Of a DNA stretch of 26,694 nucleotides, positions 22,519-26,694 are shown one piece after another (position 1 is the stretch's first letter; each line of letters begins with the position of its first letter). The stretch is from contig SFHI01000028.1 of NCBI GenBank assembly GCA_004555705.1, positions 1 to 26,694 of the forward strand, given 5' to 3'. The notes beneath the pieces were generated by a model, which did not search any database, was not told the DNA's origin, and saw only the letters and a list, made by a program, of their open reading frames with translations. The stretch comes from Clostridiales bacterium. Its GTDB lineage: Bacteria; Bacillota; Clostridia; Oscillospirales; Oscillospiraceae. The translations under genes and the position numbers were made by a program.

Positions 22519-23276
22519 AGCAATTTCTGGATGCCGCCTGCGGCTGCCATACCGGCAGAGTTCGCAGCCGGAATGAGGACAATTTTTATTTTGACGGCAG
22601 ATGCCTGGAGCAGGAGCACAGCGGCCTGCGGCATCCGGTGTATATGGAGGAGCCTCTGCGGGACGGAATGTGCCTGGCGGTTTTCGACGGGATCGGCGGG
22701 GAAGCCCACGGGGAGGCTGCGTCCTTCGCCGCGGCCCGGCGGCTGCAGCAGCTTCAGCGGGACGGGGCGGATTACTTCTACCCCGAGAGAAGCCGTCTGA
22801 GGAGCCTGACCACCCAGCTGAACGAGGCGGTGGCAGCTTCGAAAAAGGAGCTGTGCGTGGACGTCATGGGAACGACCATGGCCGCGCTGTATTTCGGCCC
22901 CCGGAATGTCTATGTCTGCAATGTGGGCGACAGCAGAGCCTACCGCCTCCGGCAGCGGGAATTCATGCAGCTGTCCCGGGATCACACCACGACCCTGCCC
23001 GGAAAGGAGCTTGGGAAAGCAGCTCTGACCCGGTATCTGGGCATGGACCCGGAAGAGACGGAGGTGGAGCCCTATATCGCCAGGGGGGAGCTGCTGCAGG
23101 GGGATCGGTATCTTCTGTGCAGTGACGGCCTCACCGATATGCTGAGCAATTTTCAGATTGCCGATATTCTGCTCCAGCACCCGGATGTGGGGGGCTGTGT
23201 GTCCGAGCTGATCCGCGCCGCCCTGGAGCGCGGCGGCCGGGACAACGTCACCGCCATTGTCTGCGACGTCGTGTAA
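22515..23276 (+). CDS. PP2C (PPM) family Ser/Thr phosphatase
   Basis: This 253-residue PPM phosphatase has complete active-site motifs: GRVRSRNEDNFYF, VFDGIGGEAHGE, NVGDSRAYRL, LLCSDGLTDML and GGRDNVTAIV. The start is the ATG at 22515, overlapping the previous stop codon (ATGA) with GGAAAGGAG just upstream; the in-frame ATG at 22431 lies inside the first PP2C gene and is not preferred. The two phosphatases are about the same length and plainly related, so they probably arose by duplication, with this copy keeping the better active site. It ends 54 bp before repeat copy C. Confidence 0.94.
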   Translation: MKQFLDAACGCHTGRVRSRNEDNFYFDGRCLEQEHSGLRHPVYMEEPLRDGMCLAVFDGIGGEAHGEAASFAAARRLQQLQRDGADYFYPERSRLRSLTTQLNEAVAASKKELCVDVMGTTMAALYFGPRNVYVCNVGDSRAYRLRQREFMQLSRDHTTTLPGKELGKAALTRYLGMDPEETEVEPYIARGELLQGDRYLLCSDGLTDMLSNFQIADILLQHPDVGGCVSELIRAALERGGRDNVTAIVCDVV

Positions 23277-23330
23277 TCAGGGCCGGGAGTATAGGAAAAA
23301 CCCCCGGGGATGAATTCGCGGAGAGCGATC

Positions 23331-23574
23331 AATTGTTGTTTGAAAGTGCGCGTTACAAATTACCTGTCATTGCGAACCAGTCCGCAGACTGGTGTGGCAA
23401 TCCCCCGGTTGAAAGGAGCCAGGTAACGATTACCACCAAAAATCGCAACGACTTCCATTCTTCCAGGTACTTTTCGGTACATTTGCCCTCTAACCGGGGG
23501 ATTGCCACGACCACTTAAGCGGACTGGTCTCGCAATGACAGGAAACTTTATCACACAGCAACAAACAACAATTT
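23331..23574 (+). repeat. MITE-like palindromic repeat (REP-1 family), copy C
   Basis: About 244 bp from AATTGTTGTTTGAAAG to AAACAACAATTT (23563-23574). The left 80 bp match copy B and copy D almost base for base (GTGCGCGTTACAAATTACCT, then GTCATTGCGAACCAGTCCGC). The middle, with CCAGGTAACGATTACCACC, matches copy A instead, so length variants of one family exist. It separates the phosphatase pair from the kinase block. Confidence 0.87.
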
Positions 23575-23653
23575 TCCGGGCTGCCGGGGCAGCCTGATAA
23601 GCATTCCGCTTGATGACAATTACGACACGGGAATCCGGAAGGAAGGAGTCCAT

Positions 23654-24265
23654 ATGAAGAACGAAACCGGAAAGCGGAAGCTGCTGCTTGCCGCCGTGCT
23701 GATGCTTGTCATCGGCGTCTCCGGCTGGCTCTGGTTCAGCAGGCTGTCCCCGGAGGCACAGCTGAAAGCCCGGTACTCCGAGGCGATGGCGCTTCTGGAG
23801 TCCGCGGAATACGAGGAAGCCATCGCCGCCTTTGAAGCCCTGGACGGCTACCGGGACAGTGCGGAGCATCTGGAAACCGCCCGGCTGGCGTCCGCCTATG
23901 CGGCAGCGGAGGAATTGGCGGAAAAGGGTGAAACCGCAAGAGCCGCCATGGCGTTCTACGCGCTGGGCGGGTTTTGGGATGCCAGGCAGCGCAGCTTTGC
24001 CCTGTGGCGCACCGTGGCGCAGCAGGACACCATCAGCGCCGGGTATTTCCATACCGTTGGTTTGAAATCGGACGGTACCGTGGTGACTGCGGGTTGGAAC
24101 ACGAATGGCCAGTGTGATGTCAGCGGATGGTCCGATATCCTTGCGGTCAGCGCAGGATATTTCCATACCGCAGCCCTGAAGGAGGACGGCACCGTGGTGG
24201 CCGCGGGATGGAACGAATCCTGTCAGTGTGATACGGGAGCATGGAATTCCATCAGAATTCCGTAA
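23654..24265 (+). CDS. Membrane-anchored TPR/RCC1-like protein, probably truncated
   Basis: This 203-residue protein has an N-terminal helix (about 9-28, LLLAAVLMLVIGVSGWLWF) and an alpha-helical, TPR-like region (about 33-125: YSEAMALLESAEYEEAIAAF and EHLETARLASAYAAAEELAE). Two RCC1-type beta repeats follow (about 130-197: ISAGYFHTVGLKSDGTVVTA and VSAGYFHTAALKEDGTVVAA). RCC1 propellers need about seven repeats, and homologous gut proteins are usually much longer, so the abrupt end after WNSIRIP suggests loss of the 3' part. GGAAGGAG precedes the ATG. It stands just before the kinase gene. It may be an outside sensor domain that once worked with the kinase, but the surviving fragment may not fold as a propeller. 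Confidence 0.75.
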   Translation: MKNETGKRKLLLAAVLMLVIGVSGWLWFSRLSPEAQLKARYSEAMALLESAEYEEAIAAFEALDGYRDSAEHLETARLASAYAAAEELAEKGETARAAMAFYALGGFWDARQRSFALWRTVAQQDTISAGYFHTVGLKSDGTVVTAGWNTNGQCDVSGWSDILAVSAGYFHTAALKEDGTVVAAGWNESCQCDTGAWNSIRIP

Positions 24266-24311
24266 ATTGTCCCGCGGAACCTCCACTGCCGCAATCAGCC
24301 TGCCGGTGGGA

Positions 24312-24340
24312 TTGACGTAGAGCTGGGAATTGTGTATGAT
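24312..24340 (+). promoter_or_regulatory. Sigma-A promoter of the kinase gene
   Basis: TTGACG (24312-24317), a 17-bp spacer and TATGAT (24335-24340), 33 bp before the kinase start codon. The kinase therefore has its own constitutive-type promoter rather than the ECF motif. Confidence 0.8.
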
Positions 24341-24372
24341 GGTGGAAATACAGACGGAAAGAGGGAACACGC

Positions 24373-25347
24373 ATGGCGGAGAAAATGGAATGCTGGCCCG
24401 GATGGGAGACGGTGCGGGAGATTGGAAAAGGCAGCTACGGCGCCGTGTACGAGGTTCAGCGGGAACTGGCCGGAACCACGGAAAAGGCCGCGGTGAAGGT
24501 GCTCCATATCCCCGGGAACGGGGCCAGTGTAAAGGAGCTGCTGGCGGAAGGCGAGGATAATGCCAGCATCACCAAACGCTTCGAAGGGTACCGGGATGAT
24601 GCTCTTCGGGAATACCTCCTCATGTCCCGGATGAAAGGCCAGACCAATGTGGTCTGCTGCGACGATGTCCGCTATATTCAGCAGGAGGACGGCTTTGGAT
24701 GGGATATCTACATCAAGATGGAGCTGCTGACTCCCCTTTCCGATGTGCTGACCGGGGCAATCTCGGAGGACCTTGTAATCCGCATGAGCATGGACCTCTG
24801 CAGCGCGCTGACGCTGTGCGGAAAACACAATATTGTCCACCGGGACATCAAGCCTCAGAATATTTTCATATCCTCCACCGGAGATTTTAAGCTGGGAGAT
24901 TTCGGCATCGCAAAAACCATAGAAAAAACCTCTCTGGGCACCAAAATCGGGACTTTCAATTATATGGCTCCCGAGGTCTTTCACAACCAGAGCTACGGGG
25001 CATCGGCGGACATCTGCTCTTTGGGGCTTGTGATGTACTGGCTGCTCAACGAGCGCAGGCACCCCTTCCTTCCCCTGCCCCCCGCAGTGCTGACCAATTC
25101 TCTGAGAGAGGAAGCCCGACAGCGCTGGTTCTCCGGCGAGCCCCTGCCCGCGCCCGCCCACGGCAGTAAAGAGCTGAAGGACATCGTCCTGAAGGCCTGT
25201 GCCTTTGATCCCGCGGCGCGCTATACCGATCCGCAGCAGATGCGGGATGCTCTGGCGGCCCTGGCGGGAGGGTCCGACCTGATTCTTTACGATCGCAAAG
25301 TCGATCTGCCGCCGTCTCTGAAGCTCCGTCCGCCGGAGGAGCTGTAA
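24373..25347 (+). CDS. Hanks-type Ser/Thr protein kinase, soluble
   Basis: This is a 324-residue eukaryotic-like kinase made up almost only of the catalytic domain. The ATP loop is IGKGSYGAVYEV (17-28), the catalytic Lys is in AVKV (Lys42), HRDIKPQN spans 156-163 with catalytic Asp158, the metal site DFG is at 176-178, GTFNYMAPE is at 193-201, and helix F has SADICSLGLVMYWLL. The C-terminal tail (about 298-324) is short and there is no membrane helix or PASTA domain, unlike PknB/PrkC. A kinase with no sensor needs another protein for input; the TPR/RCC1 protein upstream and the anchored protein downstream are candidates. It is the only kinase seen near three PP2C genes and an FHA protein, so it probably writes the marks they read and erase. 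Confidence 0.94.
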   Translation: MAEKMECWPGWETVREIGKGSYGAVYEVQRELAGTTEKAAVKVLHIPGNGASVKELLAEGEDNASITKRFEGYRDDALREYLLMSRMKGQTNVVCCDDVRYIQQEDGFGWDIYIKMELLTPLSDVLTGAISEDLVIRMSMDLCSALTLCGKHNIVHRDIKPQNIFISSTGDFKLGDFGIAKTIEKTSLGTKIGTFNYMAPEVFHNQSYGASADICSLGLVMYWLLNERRHPFLPLPPAVLTNSLREEARQRWFSGEPLPAPAHGSKELKDIVLKACAFDPAARYTDPQQMRDALAALAGGSDLILYDRKVDLPPSLKLRPPEEL

Positions 25348-25478
25348 AGCCATCGGCGGCCCCTTGGGGCCTTCCCCCAGGCGCCCCGAATTTGCAGGAA
25401 CGTTCCGGCTTCCACCGCCGTCCCAACAGCGGGAACATCGTTTTCTGACTGCCGCAAAGGAAGAGAAAGGGGCAAACC

Positions 25479-26141
25479 ATGCAGAAAAAATGGAAAATTC
25501 TTTTGGCGATTCCTCTCATCGCAATCCTGGCAATTGCGGCGCCCGTTCTGTACAGGCAGGTTCGGATGTATTCCGGAAAAAATCATGCCCCACTCAAAAG
25601 CTATACCTTAGAGTCCCAAAACGGCTTCCTTGGTTCCGGAACCGCCCTGAAGATAGAACCGCTGGATGACGAAAAAGCGCTCATCGTCTATACGGATACG
25701 CAGCGGCAGCGTGTAAGAGATTCCATCGATGAATACATGTTAACATATGCTGAGGAGTATTCCGTTCCGATTTCTGTTCTGGAATCTGTTGAGGAAATCT
25801 ACGATGAATATAAAATGTACAGATATCCGTACCTGCCAAAGGCCCCAATATTTGCGACCGACATGGGGACGAGCTACTACCGCTTTTCGTTTTCCGATTC
25901 GGATTCAGTCTCCTTCAACTCCGATCTGGACCTCCCTGACGAAGGGTATCGGGGACTGTACAGAATCCATCTGCTGATTGAAGAAGCGGCAAGGAACGGT
26001 GAAAAGCTCCCGGGACTTGTTCCTGAGGGGGATTTCGATTACATCACATCCGAAGCCAGAATCCGAGAGGGAATGTGCCTGCTCCATGTGGACGCGTATT
26101 ATGATAATACTCTTTTCTATCACGACAGCAGGACTCTGTAA
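25479..26141 (+). CDS. Membrane-anchored protein of unknown function, likely frameshifted at its 3' end
   Basis: This 220-residue reading frame starts with a signal-anchor (KKWKILLAIPLIAILAIAAP), followed by an extracytoplasmic part rich in acidic and aromatic residues (for example SIDEYMLTYAEEYSVPISVL). No family was recognised. The ribosome site is GAAAGGGG. The frame ends at HDSRTL, but a reading frame offset by one base continues with similar composition to 26395, so the natural protein was probably about 300 residues. It follows the kinase gene by 131 bp on the same strand. A role as sensor or target for the kinase is possible from position only. Base composition is slightly more AT-rich than its neighbours. 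Confidence 0.7.
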   Translation: MQKKWKILLAIPLIAILAIAAPVLYRQVRMYSGKNHAPLKSYTLESQNGFLGSGTALKIEPLDDEKALIVYTDTQRQRVRDSIDEYMLTYAEEYSVPISVLESVEEIYDEYKMYRYPYLPKAPIFATDMGTSYYRFSFSDSDSVSFNSDLDLPDEGYRGLYRIHLLIEEAARNGEKLPGLVPEGDFDYITSEARIREGMCLLHVDAYYDNTLFYHDSRTL

Positions 26142-26395
26142 GCGTCTCTCAGAAGGGGACATTATACCGTGAGCAGGGGGGCGCATTGGAGGAAATCTGC
26201 CTGTTTGACGATTCGTCTGAATTGGATGTCCCGGCCATGTCCTGCCGGGAGGGTTCTTTTCCGCTGAATGCACTCCGTTTGGAAAAGGGAAAATATGTGC
26301 TTGTCATTTCAGGTTATAAAACCCGCTTTGAGATCGCGGATGTGTCCATAAATTTTTCTCCTGAAAGCCGCTTTTCTCCCTTTCTTGACGACTGA
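26132..26395 (+). pseudogene. Displaced 3' part of the anchored protein at 25479
   Basis: In the frame one base off from the preceding gene, the sequence reads DSVSVSQKGTLYREQGGALE, then EICLFDDSSELDVPAMSCRE and a beta-rich end (EKGKYVLVISGYKTRFEIAD), stopping at 26393-26395. There is no convincing ribosome site at the TTG at 26186, so it is better read as the C-terminal domain cut off by an indel near 26120-26135 than as a separate gene. A sequencing error would give the same picture. Confidence 0.6.
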
Positions 26396-26495
26396 CCATT
26401 CTATTCCGAGGCAGCCGAACCCATCACCCTGAACAGGGCTGTGGAGGCCTCCGGAAACGCTCCCCCCGGTTCCCAGGTTCGGCCCAGGCCTACAA

Positions 26496-26551
26496 AACGA
26501 CCCTTTTGGGTTTTGACGAAAATGATCCGGTCAAAACCCAAAAGGGTCGTT
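26496..26551. terminator. Strong hairpin, probable terminator (REP-3-like arm)
   Basis: A perfect 22-bp stem (arms 26496-26517 and 26530-26551; inner text ACCCTTTTGGGTTTTG) has a 12-base loop and is followed by a T-rich stretch. The CCCTTTTGGGTTTTG text is shared with the REP-3 repeats at 2963 and 5657, suggesting a terminator carried by a repeat. From 26396 to 26495 nothing else was seen. Confidence 0.8.
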
Positions 26552-26598
26552 CTGTTTCCTTTTTCCGTTCCGATGGACAACCATTGGAAAGGACAGAT

Positions 26599-26694
26599 AA
26601 ATTGTTGTTTGAAAGTGCGCGTTACAAATTACCTGTCATTGCGAACCAGTCCGCAGACTGGTGTGGCAATCCCCCGGTTAGAGGGAAAATGTAC
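26599..26694 (+). repeat. MITE-like palindromic repeat (REP-1 family), copy D, cut by window end
   Basis: It starts AAATTGTTGTTTGAAAG and proceeds through GTCATTGCGAACCAGTCCGC to AACCCCC-type arm sequence at the window edge. It is nearly identical to the first 96 bp of copy B, including GAGAAATGTAC-like text (here GGGAAAATGTAC). Orientation is the same as B and C. Confidence 0.87.

Noticed and set aside
24266..24370. Minus-strand protein-like text (QLYVNPTGRLIAAVEVPR)
   Set aside because: It covers the kinase promoter, has no ribosome site and belongs to a frame that runs antisense through the RCC1 gene and repeat C; probably chance.

Overview
The window looks like chromosome from a moderately GC-rich Bacillota/Clostridia bacterium, most likely a gut member of the Oscillospirales. 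That placement is inference from gene families (DegV, MATE, CE2-type esterase, PPM phosphatases), strong AGGAGG-type ribosome binding sites and sigma-A promoters with 17-bp spacers. No rRNA, tRNA, phage or CRISPR locus was seen.

Layout. (1) Positions 1-7482 are ordinary accessory/metabolic DNA: a DegV fatty-acid-binding protein, a small basic protein, a frameshifted SGNH hydrolase, an MFS transporter paired with a CE2-like esterase, and a MATE exporter ending in a bidirectional terminator. Palindromic MITE-like repeats are scattered between them. (2) Positions 7539-10408, minus strand, hold a predicted zincin (HELTH motif) and a cluster of five Nif11-like, double-glycine-leader precursor genes; three are intact and two are each interrupted by one in-frame stop. 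(3) Positions 10652-21174, minus strand, form one tightly packed eight-gene operon read from the right: ECF sigma factor, HlyD-like adaptor, C39-peptidase ABC exporter, second NHLP-type ABC transporter, STAS protein, TIR-FHA-FHA fusion, leucine-rich-repeat lipoprotein and PP2C phosphatase. (4) Positions 21192-23276, plus strand, hold a divergent small precursor-like peptide and two translationally coupled PP2C phosphatases. (5) Positions 23654-26395, plus strand, hold a truncated TPR/RCC1 membrane protein, a soluble Ser/Thr kinase and a frameshifted membrane-anchored protein.

How it may work together. The export core (HlyD, C39 ABC, second ABC) matches the NHLP/NHLM type of RiPP/bacteriocin secretion system, and the small peptides are its obvious cargo. 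What is unusual is the signalling equipment in the same operon and around it: a dedicated ECF sigma factor, a STAS protein, phosphothreonine-reading FHA domains fused to a TIR domain, three PP2C phosphatases and one kinase. Three sites of the form TGTAAC-N14-CGTGTATA, all exactly 28 bp long, precede two precursor units and the divergent peptide. This strongly suggests that the sigma factor encoded first in the export operon switches on the peptides. No lanthipeptide, radical-SAM or YcaO modification enzyme is present in the window, so the exported peptides may be unmodified or modified in trans.

MITE-like repeats of a single family sit at 10453-10644, 23331-23574 and 26599 onward. They bracket the export/phosphatase block and the kinase block almost exactly, which suggests modular assembly or recombination at these repeats.
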